Shown here one piece after another: positions 32,500-42,473 of a stretch of DNA of 64,000 nt (position 1 is its first letter; each line of letters opens with the position of its first letter). Source of the DNA: Euglena gracilis (Eukaryota; Euglenida; Euglenophyceae; Euglenales); contig CP154954.1 in assembly GCA_039621445.1 (NCBI GenBank), positions 59,044,701 through 59,108,700 on the forward strand, written 5' to 3'. The notes beneath the pieces are model-generated. The model was not told the DNA's origin. It saw only the letters and a program-made list of their open reading frames with translations, and did not search any database. Made by a program: the position numbers and the translations under genes.

Positions 32500-33560
32500 A
32501 AAATCGATATTTTCTAAAATTCTCGAAAATGATGCAAAATCAAAAGAAATGTCCGGAGACCTAATTTGAAGCCCTTGGAATGCCCCATCCACCGGTATTT
32601 TGATTTCCCCGCAATTCCCCGCCTAGCCCGAGATACGGCTGTTTTTTCGGGCCAATTTGGGACATTTTGTACACATTTTCCACTGTCAGACTTTTTCGGA
32701 CAAAAAAAAAGTCGAAAAAACTCCCAAAAAATGGAAAAAAATTATTGGCCCAAAATCACCAAAAAAAGTCGAAAAAAAATTAAAAAAAAGTTGCCCCAAA
32801 CCATGTTTTTTGGCCTCCCAGACCCAGAAAAAGTGTTTTTGAGCCGAAAATGAGCGTTTTTCGACCTCCCGGCCCCCTGTTTTGGGCCCGAATCCTATGG
32901 ACTTTGGGTCAAAACCGGGTCAAAAAAGTCGAAAAAAATCGAAAAAAATTTTTTGCCCGAAACGATGTTTTTTTGGCCTCCGGACCCGGAAAAACTGTCT
33001 TTGAGCCGAAAATGAGCGTCTTTCCACCCGCCAGCGCCCCGTTTTGGCCGTCAACCCATTAACTTTGGGTCAAAAACGGGTCAAAAAATTCGAAAAAAAA
33101 AAAAAGGCCCAAAAATTGCCGAAATAAAAGACCAAAAAAGTCAGAAAAAATTAGCCACCAACCGTGAAGTTTTTTTTTAACTGGGGGGTCTATTCGGTCT
33201 CCAACACTATTCGACCACCAAAAAGGTTACCTGGCGGGTCAACATATCAAAAAAAACTGAATTTTTTGGTCATAAGTCGAAACACCCGAAAATTTACTGT
33301 TTTATGAAAAAAAACTCTTTGACGCGAAAAGTCTTTCCACCCAGCTCACTTGCCCCAACCCCCCAACTCTTGGGTCAAAAACGGGTCAAATATCATTGGA
33401 ATTTTTTTGCCCGAAGCGATGTCTGGACCCGGAAACCCTGTTTTTGAGCCGAAAATGAGGGTTTTTCAACCCGACAGCACCCCGTTTTGGGCCCGAAACT
33501 TATGGAGTTTGGGTCAAAAACGGGTCAAAAAAGTCGAAAACACCCAACAAAATGGGTATG
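32500..33560. repeat. GAGCCGAAAATGAGCGTTTTT degenerate tandem repeat
   Basis: Follows one CATTTTCGG unit; about six degenerate units of 110-160 bp with TTTTTGGCCTCC, GAGCCGAAAATGAG and GGGTCAAAAACGGGTC words. Related units at 54480-54830 and 56600-56820. Confidence 0.7.
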
Positions 33561-33786
33561 GGGTATATGGGGGGGTTAACATTTCATCAAAACCTGGTCA
33601 TGGTATATATGAATATATATGGCAGCAACATTTTACTTGGCCCCCTGGGGGCCAAGGAGAAGCTCCGGGGGGGGGGGGTCCGTGTAGCATCTCCCCGTCC
33701 GACGTTCCCCCCGAAAGGGTCCCGCGGGGGCCCCAGAACTGCGTTGGATCTGGGCAAAATCGGTCGGATCCGGAGAGATTTCTCAT

Positions 33787-34030
33787 TCAATTGAGGGATA
33801 GGGTTAGGGTTAGGATTGGCGTGCCGAAAATTGGCACTTTTTAGGGTCGCCGCTTTGGAAGATTTTTTTTGGGTCGCCCTCTTGTCGAGATTTTTACCAA
33901 AAATCCACCCGAATTCGGATGGAAACCGTCGGAAATGCGGCCTGACCTCCCTGAATTCCAAAAAGGGGGAGCCCTCCGGGAATCCAGTCGAAACTATCCC
34001 AACCAATAACGCCAATATTCCCCTGACGGA
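33787..34030. repeat. TTAGGGTTAGGATT dispersed family
   Basis: Same order of words as 19263-19530: TTAGGGTTAGGATT, CGTGCCGAAAA, AATGCGGCCTGACCTCCCTG. A host repeat that begins with telomere-like units. Confidence 0.6.
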
Positions 34031-34109
34031 CGCGGGAGATGCTACACAGACCCCCTCCCCATGGAGGTTCTACTTCGGGGGGGGGTGGGGGGGCAAGCAA
34101 AATGTTGCT

Positions 34110-34114
34110 GCCCC

Positions 34115-34171
<57 letters not shown>

Positions 34172-34267
34172 GTATATATATGGCAGCAAGCTACTACTTG
34201 GACCCCCCCGGGGGGGCCAAGTAGTAGCTTGCTGCCATGTATATATATATTATATATATATATTATA

Positions 34268-34305
<38 letters not shown>

Positions 34306-34385
34306 GGTGGGAAGTTTAATACCCCCCCCCCTAGGGGGGTATTAAACTTCCCACCTGCCATATATGTATATATATGGCAGGCGGG
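34110..34385. repeat. (TA)n with two large palindromes
   Basis: (TA)n tracts separate two near-perfect palindromes: 34182-34236 (arms GGCAGCAAGCTACTACTTGG) and 34302-34359 (arms GGCAGGTGGGAAGTTTAATA), each with a C/G loop. Another GGCAGCAACATTTTACTTGG half lies at 33620-33640. Confidence 0.9.
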
Positions 34386-34479
34386 TAGCGGGGGGGGGGG
34401 GACTGCCTGTTACCCACAACCCTTCAGTGGGGGTGTTGGGGTAACTGAAGGAGTAGGGTTACAGTTCGACGGGCTGGCC

Positions 34480-35225
34480 ACTCTAAACACAGCCTTTGGC
34501 GCGTCAAAGTCTGTGTTTAGAAACACAGCCTTCGACCAAAAGCTGTGTTTCTAAACACAGCCTTTGATCATTGGTCAAAGGCTGTGCTAACAAAATTGGT
34601 TTTGCAAAAATGGAGCAAAATTGCAGTTGAATGAAATTCAAATTGAAAGTACAAAAGTTTTTTCTGTCCCTTCTGGTCCTTTCTGGTCCTGATGGGGGTT
34701 TCTAAAAAAAGGCACACAACAAAAGATATTTTGCATCCTCTTGATGGGCATCATTTTTTTTAAACCTGTCAAGGAATTCATCCGTACAGCGCTTAACTCA
34801 GCCTCAACAACATTACAAAGTAGCGTCGGGCAGCATGGACTTGAAAAAAAGATGCACCGTGCAAAGCAAAAATGATGTCCTTACCTGCGTCTTCGAACTT
34901 CAAATTGGAGTATCACCCATTGATCAAAATCCTCTGTGCACCAGACGACCAGCAATCGCACTAAAATGCAGCCACAGTGCTTGGAATTCTATCCCAGAGA
35001 TTTTAAAACCTCCCGAATTCTGGCGGTAAATCCTAATTTCGTCCTGTGGTTTTACTCAGCACACGGCGAGGTTGCGAAACACAGCCTTTGACCAAAGGCT
35101 TGTTGCCTTATAAACACAGCCTTAAATCACTGCGTCTTGCAGCAGACTCTAACCTGAGGCTGCGTTTCTGAACGCAGCCTCAGGTCAGAGTCTGCGTTCA
35201 AGACGCAGTTCTTGATATGGAGCAA
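34480..35225. mobile_element. AACACAGCC palindrome element, second copy
   Basis: Left array 34480-34590, right array 35060-35220, same words and order as at 27336-28492. No transposase. Confidence 0.65.
34885..34933 (-). CDS. Small exon inside second AACACAGCC element
   Basis: Acceptor CGTCTGGTGCACAG and donor GACGCAG|GTAAGG enclose 49 nt; one frame reads DFDQWVILQFEVRRR. Like 28274-28326 it sits inside the element's arrays. Confidence 0.35.
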
Positions 35226-35983
35226 AAGCCTGGTCACTTACACCCACCCAGCCCTTTCATCCTCCATTTCATTGAACGACTAGCAATGGCAACAAAATCT
35301 GGCCATGCTCTTCAGAATCCCAATGTGTTATTGTAATTTTAATATACCATGCCCCCCCCCTCCGAGCTACAGTATGGAGCATGACTTTTTGAACGACTTT
35401 TGCTCATAACTTTTTGAACGCCCCCCCAAAAAAACTTGGACAAAAAATTAAGAAATTAGGTCCGCGATAGTGTTTTGCGTCGTTCCGGTGTCCTTTCTTA
35501 GACTTACCATGCCCCCAAAGCTCTCAGAGGCCAAGCTCAAAGCAAAATGGGAGAAGGAGCAAAGGCGGAAGAGAGTTTTGGAGTTGCACTCCCAAGGTGG
35601 CCTCAGTTATGCCCAGTTGGGGGCCCACCTGGAGGTACAGATGGGCAAGAGCACTGTTTGGTAGATTGTGAAGAAATATGGGCAGCATGGTGATGTGCAG
35701 GCCAAGAAGGGAGGTGGACCAAAATCCAAAATCTCAGTGTGTGTGTTTGCTGTATTTTTGTATGAAAAAAAACATAAATGTGCAGTTTTTCAGCTTTCGT
35801 CGTGACGTTCTTCATACGGCTGCTAAGAACCCCTATTGGGGAGCTGGGAAGATTGAAGAAGAAATTCATATGAAGCTGTTGAACGCACAATTGTCCCGCC
35901 CCCCAGGGGCAGTATTCCAAAGTATGAAATCCCTTAATTTGTTTAAAAAATACATTTTAACACATTTTATGTCGCAGATTTTA

Positions 35984-37628
35984 CAATCTGCGACATAAGT
36001 TTTTGCACAGCTCAATAACATAAGGTTTTGCGCACCTCTCCCAAAAATTTTTCTAAGTCAGGTCAGAGGCAGCCCCTGGTGATGACATAGCATGGCAAAA
36101 AGAACAGGAATGCTTACGGATATGCTTGTACACGCTTCTCAGCATGTGTGATAGCCTGTTGGTGCCCAATGGTGCACTCTAGTACTTTGTGTGGGCTCCA
36201 CGAGCCACTTGTACAGCAACCAGACGGCGCTGCATGGAACCATACAGATTGAGGACAAACGACGGCTCGATGGACGAGAAGGCGGCCTCCAAGGCTGACC
36301 AAAGGTCATCCTCATCCTTGGTGTTGAAAACTCTGTTCTCGAGTTGTCTGGTCACAAATGGCCAGATATGTTCAACAGGGTTGACGTCCGGCAAATGCGT
36401 GGGCCAAATGCCCTCGTTAAACATGTCCACTCCCTTGGCCTTCAACCACTCCTTGGTGGACTTGGACTGGTGAATGCTCACCCCGTCCTGTTGGAAGAGG
36501 ACCTTCTTGCTGGTGGCCCTGAGGGATGTGTATGATGATGTAGTAGTGTTCATCCTGGCTCTCGGTAACAAACCTGGGGCGTATGAAGTGCAACGCACTC
36601 TGCACTGATAGCCTTTGGAGTCTATTGTTGTAGGGCATCGGCGCACCACCACCTGACCGATCCCATTTATAGCACACCACACCATAACCCCTTCAGCCTT
36701 GGCCACGGTGGGTACAGTGCAGTGGGCATCAAAACGGTTGCCCTTCCGTCTCCACACCCTCACCTTTCCCCCTTGGCATATCCGCCAAATCTTTTCGTTG
36801 GAAAACACCACTTTATAAAAATTAAAACCCATGTGTGCGTTGGCAAAAGGCAACCTTGTTTGTATGTGCCTGGTGGTCAGGAGTGGTTTGCCGGCAGCCC
36901 AACAAGAGTAGACCCCTTCAGCCTTGAGCCAACACCGCACCGTCATAGCGTTGGGGATCAAGGGGACCTGTGAGGGTGAGTGCGTGAGGGTAGGTGGCCC
37001 ATTGCGGTGCACCATACCTTCAGCTTACTCCCCAGTTTGATGTTGGCTTCATGTTCAACAAGGCCTTCTTCATCTTGTCCGTCAACTCGCGGACCACCCT
37101 CCTGGCAGACCAGAAGGGGTGCCGGTCCCCCATCCTCACCACATGTCTCCAGGTCCACACGGTACAAGCGGGACAGACATGGGTTAGGCATACCGGGCAC
37201 TCCACTTTGGGGGTCGCCCACTGCGCGGATGATCCGCCAGGCTGACGGGCGCCTTTGCAGGGGATTCCCCTTGTGAAGGCGAAGCCTTTGGGCCCCATTG
37301 GGCCACAATAGTCCGCACGGAGGACTCGCCCATGTCTACGAGTCGGCCAATCTCCCGGCCACCCTTGCCCAGGGCATGGTACGCAAGTACCTGGGCCCGT
37401 TTCTCCTCTCGGGAGAGTTGGGCCTTGGTAGGGGTGCCAGGCATGCAAGAAAATCCTAAGGAAGGACACCAAGGGCGTAAGATGTGGTAGGTGCTGGGGG
37501 GATACCAGTGCTTTGTGCCATCCTATGTCATCACCAGGGGCTGCCTCTGACCTGACTTAGAAATTTTTTTGCGGGGGTGCACAAAAACTTATGTTACTGA
37601 GCTGCGCAAAAACTCATGTTGCAGAGTG
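35984..37628 (-). mobile_element. Inner Tc1/mariner-like element, 1.65 kb
   Basis: TIRs of about 110 bp (ends CAATCTGCGACATAAG and inverse CTTATG...; shared CTAAGTCAGGTCAGAGGCAG) with TA at 35982-35983 and 37629-37630. It splits the outer transposase. Host flank on the left carries an extra inverted ATGTCGCAGATT copy. Confidence 0.85.
36179..37444 (-). pseudogene. Tc1/mariner transposase, frameshifted
   Basis: Minus strand: MPGTPTKAQLSREEKRAQV.. with a helix-turn-helix (GKGGREIGRLVDMGESSV) and a GRPPK linker, then two frame changes between about 37185 and 36990. The last 278 codons hold FSNEKIW (Asn where the first catalytic Asp is expected), FQQDGVSIH (second Asp) and PDVNPVEHIW (final Glu). 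The Asp-Glu interval is 37 residues. Frameshifts and the Asn make activity unlikely. Confidence 0.85.
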
Positions 37629-38526
37629 TACCACCAAGGCCTAGCCGGCACACCATTTCCAGAATTTTGGTCAGCTCTGGTTTTGTGTCCCGGAGGGAGT
37701 CCCCTCCTGACTCAGCGCCACCGCAGACTCCGCAAAGAATTTGCCCGCAAACTTGGCCGATGGGGTGCGGATAAGTGGAAAGACATCATCTTCAGCGATG
37801 AAAAGATTTTTCGCTTGCAGCCTGGTGGCCTTAACCTGTTTTGGAAGCAAAAAACGGACAAAAAAATTGTGGCAAAGTATGTCATCCCGACGGTGCAGAA
37901 GTCAGAAGGGGTAATGATTTGAAGGGGACAGGCAAAATCATCATTGAACGCTGTCCCCCGAAGCTTAATTCAAGCGGGTACCAGACGATCTTACAGAAAC
38001 ACAAGAGATTCATCCAGCCAAGGTCTGCCAAACTCAGTTTTCAGGGAATTTCTACTTCAAAAAGGGGGGGGGCGGACGCCGGTTCTGTCCTGAACCCGGC
38101 GTCCCGTCCGCCCCCCCCCCCTGTTTAAAGCGGCGTTTTAGGGACGCCGGGTTCAGGACAGAACCGGCGCTCTCCCCCCTTCGGGCCAGGGAGCACTTAG
38201 AAAATACGTTCACTTGCGTTCCCCTTTAGGCCCAGGCAGCGGTGTAGAAACAATTTTTTCTCGGGGGGGGGGGGGGGGGGGGGGGCGAGATCCTGGGCCA
38301 GAAGCGAAGTTAGCGCCGACCATAAACAGAAAAATTCCAAAAATAGCACTTTTTCAAAAATTTTCGGCGCCTTTGGCGCCGAAAAGTATATCCCACTCCC
38401 CCCTGGGGTGACCCCCCGGGGGGGGGGGCTTGCGGGCCCCACCCCCCCCCTCCCCCCCCCCCCCGGGGTTCACGACTGAAAAACCCCCTGTTACCAATGT
38501 TGTTTGCATGTGTTGTTTTCTTTTTG

Positions 38527-39040
38527 CCGCCCAAAGGGCGGCGAGACGGTAGCACTTTTTTTGAAAGAAGGCATTGAACGTGACAAAAAAAATGTGGCAA
38601 TTTTTTGACATCATGCCAATTTGACATTTTGACACCATCACAATTTGAAAGCTTTCAAGCTGCTAACGGGCGGCAAGACGGTGCTGCCTTTTGTGTTTTG
38701 GGATTTCAAACAAGTGCAAAATGCGAAAAAAGAACCCTCGGGGCCATTTTGTATGGAACAAAAAAATTCCCGAAGGGCGGCTGGATGGTAGTGCAATTTT
38801 CCAAGAACATTCCCCAAAAAGAGCCAAATTTGTCAACAGAAATGGTTTGCTCTTTTAAAAAATTGAACATTAGAAGCCAAGTCAAGATACATGTGTTTCT
38901 TGTTGCCACCCAAAGGGCGGCGAGACGGGAGTGGAGATATTCACAAACAACAACTTCAGATTGGAAAAAGGAAGAATTCTTTCCCCTCCGACCATGAGTT
39001 TTGGGCTTGTTTGGCCGCCCGAAGGGCGGCAAGACGGTAG
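38527..39040. repeat. AAGGGCGGCGAGACGGTAG tandem repeat
   Basis: Five units spaced 106-140 bp, each with GCCGCCCAAAGGGCGGC-like hairpins. Confidence 0.8.
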
Positions 39041-39424
39041 CGATGTCCAACAACAAAAACACCCAAAAGTTCAATGAAAAGTTGGGTTCTTAATCTGAAA
39101 GAATTTTTTCACAAAATGCAAAAAAAATTTTGGAGGGTAACTTTCGCGAAAAAATTTTGAGTCAAAATCCTCGGGGGGGGGGGCGAAAGGGGGGCGGCAG
39201 CCGATGCCCCCAGAAACCAATGGGCCAACAGCCAAATTTCCCAGTTAATTGAAAAAAACCCCAGGGGTTCAAACACAAAATCTCCCAACCCAACTCTGAA
39301 AAAAATGGGGGTTCCAGCCCTATTCCCCAACCGTATTTCTGAAGAAAAAAAATTTTGATCAGATGAACCCTCCCGGCAAATCTCTCCCCATCCCCCCCCC
39401 CCCGCCCCAGTTACCTTGGGCCCA

Positions 39425-39750
39425 GAACAGCCAAATTTCCCAGAAATTCCGACCCCAGGGTTCACAAAAATCCCCCCATTTCAGCCCTATTCAAGTATTT
39501 CTGAGCGGGGTCCAGCCAAAATTTCCCAACCGTATTTCTGAAAAACCCAGGTGGGCTCCAGCCAACATTCATCAACCGTGATTCTGAAAATTTCCCTGCT
39601 GTATGTCAGAAAAAACTCAGGGGGCGTCCAGCCAACATTTAACAACCGTATTTCTAAAAAACCCCAGGGGTGGGCAGCCACCATTTAACCGTATTTCTGA
39701 AATAACCCGGGGGGGTCCAGCCAAAATTTCCAACGCAGCGGATTCCAGTC
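39425..39750. repeat. 48-bp minisatellite, GGTCCAGCCAAAATTTCC
   Basis: About six degenerate units of GTCCAGCCAAAATTTCCCAA plus CCGTATTTCTGAAAAACCC. The inverse array is at 41215-41720. Confidence 0.85.
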
Positions 39751-40107
39751 AAAATTTCCGTAATGTGTTTCCTTGCCGACAATATGTTTTGCCCTGTAAT
39801 CGCTGCAGCTGTGGCAACCTGTATGCCTGGCAATCCTCCCCCCACCTCAGAAACTGCAAAACGCTTGCCGCCACTCATCCATTATATTTTGCACTTAGCT
39901 TGTGCCTCACATTGGCACAATTTGCCACATTGGGCACTTTTGGTGACATTTATAGGAATCCCGAAAATCGGACGCCAGGTTTTGGACAGAACCGGCGTCC
40001 GGGATGCCGGGTTTAGGACAGAACCGGCATCCAGAAAACCCTTGGGGGGGGACGCCAGTTCTGTCCTGAACCCGGCGTCCCAAACGCCGGTTTAATAGGA
40101 CAACCTT
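39717..40107. repeat. 380-bp repeat shared with 53222-53600
   Basis: Same sequence order (TAATGTGTTTCCTTGCCG, GCAACCTGTATGCC, CAAAACGCTTGCCG) followed by the GGACGCCGG array; roughly 90 percent alike by eye. Confidence 0.75.
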
Positions 40108-40149
40108 TGGTCTGCCCTTTTGGTCCAGCAAGATGGGGTTCCATTTTGG

Positions 40150-40412
40150 TACTTGTCTGTTAGTCGATCCACACCAAACCACTCGATCCACACCCTTTCT
40201 CCCATTTGATGACGTATAATACACAGATGATGTTGACCGTATGACGTCATCCCTGGGCCATGAACACTCATGTATGAACACGGTCATCATTTTGCTTGAT
40301 CATGACGTCACATGGTCAAATGTATGACGTCACACATCCTGTTTTTCACTGAAAAGGTCATTCCTATTGAATAGGCTGGAATAGGGTTGGATCGACTAAC
40401 AGACTTGATGCA
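40150..40412. mobile_element. Small TIR element in the outer Tc1 remnant
   Basis: Inverted ends CTTGTCTGTTAGTCGATCC and GGATCGACTAACAGACTTG enclose about 220 bp with TATGACGTCA-type palindromes. It interrupts the QQD-containing transposase piece. Confidence 0.65.
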
Positions 40413-41026
40413 CTGCTTTTGGTTCCATTTCTGCTCAAGTTTTGCTTCTGTATGATTCAATGCCTGGCCGTCTGTCCTGTTTGAAACTTGCCAAGGGTGG
40501 CTACACCCGTTACTGACAGGTCACACTGCGCCTGATTTGTCACAAACAATTGCTCGGGTGGTGGCAAAAGTGTTTGCAGCCAAAAGGATCAGTGCTGTGC
40601 CTCCAAGTGTCCCCACTCTTGACTTTTAAAAATATTTTTGGGGGTGTTCAAAAAGTTATGAACAAAAGTCGTTCAAAAAGTTATGCTCCATACTGTATTC
40701 CTGTCCCCAGGACCCTTCACAGCCCCCCCCCCCTTTTTGGTCATTTATTTTACTCTCTCATGGAATTAGCATTTTTGCAGGCCAGGTGATCCAGAAAAAT
40801 CGATTTTTTGCAATTTATTTTTTAAGATTGTTATTTTTTACCGACATTTTCAGGTCAAGATCCGGGTCGGGGGGGGGATGTTAACTCGGTCACCGTTTCT
40901 GATACGAAAACTGTGTCCAGAACGCCGGTTCGGGCGTGAAGCCGTGTTCCAGAACGCCGGTTCGGGCTGCCGCCCGAACCGGCGTTCTGGAACACGGCTT
41001 CACGCCCGAACCGGCGTTCTGGACAC

Positions 41027-42091
41027 AGTTGTTGAAACCGTGGATTAGGGGCTCTGGCTTCACGCCCGAACCGGCGTTCAAGGAATAAAGGCCAATTTCG
41101 CCCTAAATACCCAGTTTCTGAACATTTTTGGGCATTTTTGGGATCCTTTGGGCTCATGGCCATGTCGATCGGCCGATTGAAGTTTTCATCCGTCTGATGC
41201 CAGGTTACCCATCAATCGAAAGGTTTTTTTTCAGAATTACGATTTGGAAAATTTTTTTGGTTGGACCACCCCTAGGTTTTTTCAGAATCACGGTTGGGAA
41301 ATTTTGGCTGGACCTCCCCCAGATTTTTTTAGATTTGCAATGCCGAATTTTCGGTTGGACCCCGCTGGTTTTTTTTCCAGAATTATGGTTGGGATTTGAT
41401 CCCCCTTTTTTTCAGAATTCCGGTTCAGAAATTTTGGCTGGGTTTCTTCACAAACACGGTTGAAAAAAAAATTGGCTGGAGCCCCCCCTAGGGTTTTTCA
41501 GAAGTACGGTTGGGAAATTTTGGCTGGACCCCCCCCCGGGAATTTTTCAAAATTGTTGGGAAATGTTAATTACAGTTGGGAAATTTTGGCCCCCCTGGGT
41601 GTTTTCAAAATTGGTTGGACCCTCCCCTGGGGTTTTCAGAATTATGGTTAGGAAATTTTAGCTGGACCCCTTGGGTTTTTTCAGAATTACAATTTTTGGA
41701 CCCTTTTCGCAAATTCCAAAATCCACTGTTCACCTGCCATGTTGCCCCTTGATCGATAACCCTTCTCAAGGGTTTTAGATGGCCTTAGATTTCAGCCCTG
41801 CTGCATGGTATTCTATTTCAGAAAATCCCCAGATTTGGCCAAATGGAAATTGTTGCACAAAATACCCCAATTTCTGGCCAAATACCCCCCAAAAAGTGCT
41901 CAGATATGATTGCCTCATGTCTACAAACCATTTTGGACACTTTTTGGCACTTTTCATTTTCGGTCCCCAGGACGCCGTTTTCCCGCCCGAACCGGCGTTC
42001 TGGACACCGGTTCGGCGGAGAAATTTCTGCGCCGAACCGGCGTCCAGAACGCCGGTTTGGGCGTGAAGCCAGAGCCCCAATACACGGTTTC
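41027..42091. mobile_element. Element with CGCCGGTTCGGGCGTGAAGCC ends
   Basis: Left TTGAAACCGTGGATTAGG and right, inverse, TTGAAACCGTGTATTGGG, both followed by GGCTCTGGCTTCACGCCC. Palindromic AGAACGCCGGTTCGGGC words cluster at 40910-41075 and 41965-42075. The core is a minisatellite; no transposase. Confidence 0.7.
41215..41720. repeat. 48-bp minisatellite, inverse orientation
   Basis: About ten units of TTCAGAATTACGGTTGGG plus AAATTTTGGCTGGACC with poly-C blocks. Same unit as 39425-39750 on the other strand. Confidence 0.85.
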
Positions 42092-42473
42092 AACGTGGTG
42101 TGACCAAGTCATCAATGACCAAAAAATATTCACTGAGGAAGGGGGTGACGACCTCTACCATATGGTCCCAAAAACCAAAAATCACATGGGGAGTGGTGGT
42201 TTTGGGTCTGGGCTGGGTTCCTTTCAAAAAGGAAACATGGCACTTTCCCCCAAAAAATGCAAGCACAGGGGGCATTTTTGCACTCCCAAACCCAACTCTC
42301 CCCAAAATTTGGGGGGGGGTTATCAAACAGGTCGAATCTTTCGAAGTTTGGGCCAAAAATGGGGGGGGGGGTGAATTCGACCAGGGAAAATCAGAAATGC
42401 TGTCAAAAATCAAAATTGCAGTAAAAATTTTGCAAAATGCTGTCAGACAATTTCAAAAATGATGTCAACCTAA

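Larger units (their letters stand above)
35508..38055 (+). pseudogene. Broken Tc1/mariner transposase of the outer element
   Basis: N-terminal part: LSYAQLGAHLEVQMGKSTVW is a homeodomain-like helix-turn-helix, followed by an in-frame stop. The central part after the inner element contains RRLRKEFARKLGRWGADKW and IIFSDEKIF, where D is the first catalytic residue, then VIPTVQKSEGVMI. Interrupted by a 1.65-kb insertion plus stops; not functional. Confidence 0.75.
38070..40107. mobile_element. GGACGCCGGTTC element nested in outer Tc1
   Basis: Left array 38070-38170 and right array 39965-40107 of GGCGTCC/TTCTGTCCTGAACC words are inverted. It separates two parts of the outer transposase. Inside are the 65-bp module (38294-38330), two tandem repeats and a sequence shared with 53222-53600. 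Confidence 0.65.
35370..40695 (+). mobile_element. Outer Tc1/mariner-like element with nested insertions
   Basis: Left terminal CAGTATGGAGCATGACTTTT and right terminal, inverse, form about 55-bp TIRs (repeated CTTTTTGAAC words); TA flanks at 35368-35369 and 40696-40697. The transposase is in pieces: N-terminal helix-turn-helix part 35508-35663 (MPPKLSEAKLKAKWEKEQ..), middle part 37630-38055 with FSDEKIF, then a QQDGVPF-like piece near 40128-40150. Insertions: 35984-37628, 38070-40107 and 40150-40412. About 1.4 kb before the insertions, a normal Tc1 size. Confidence 0.85.
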
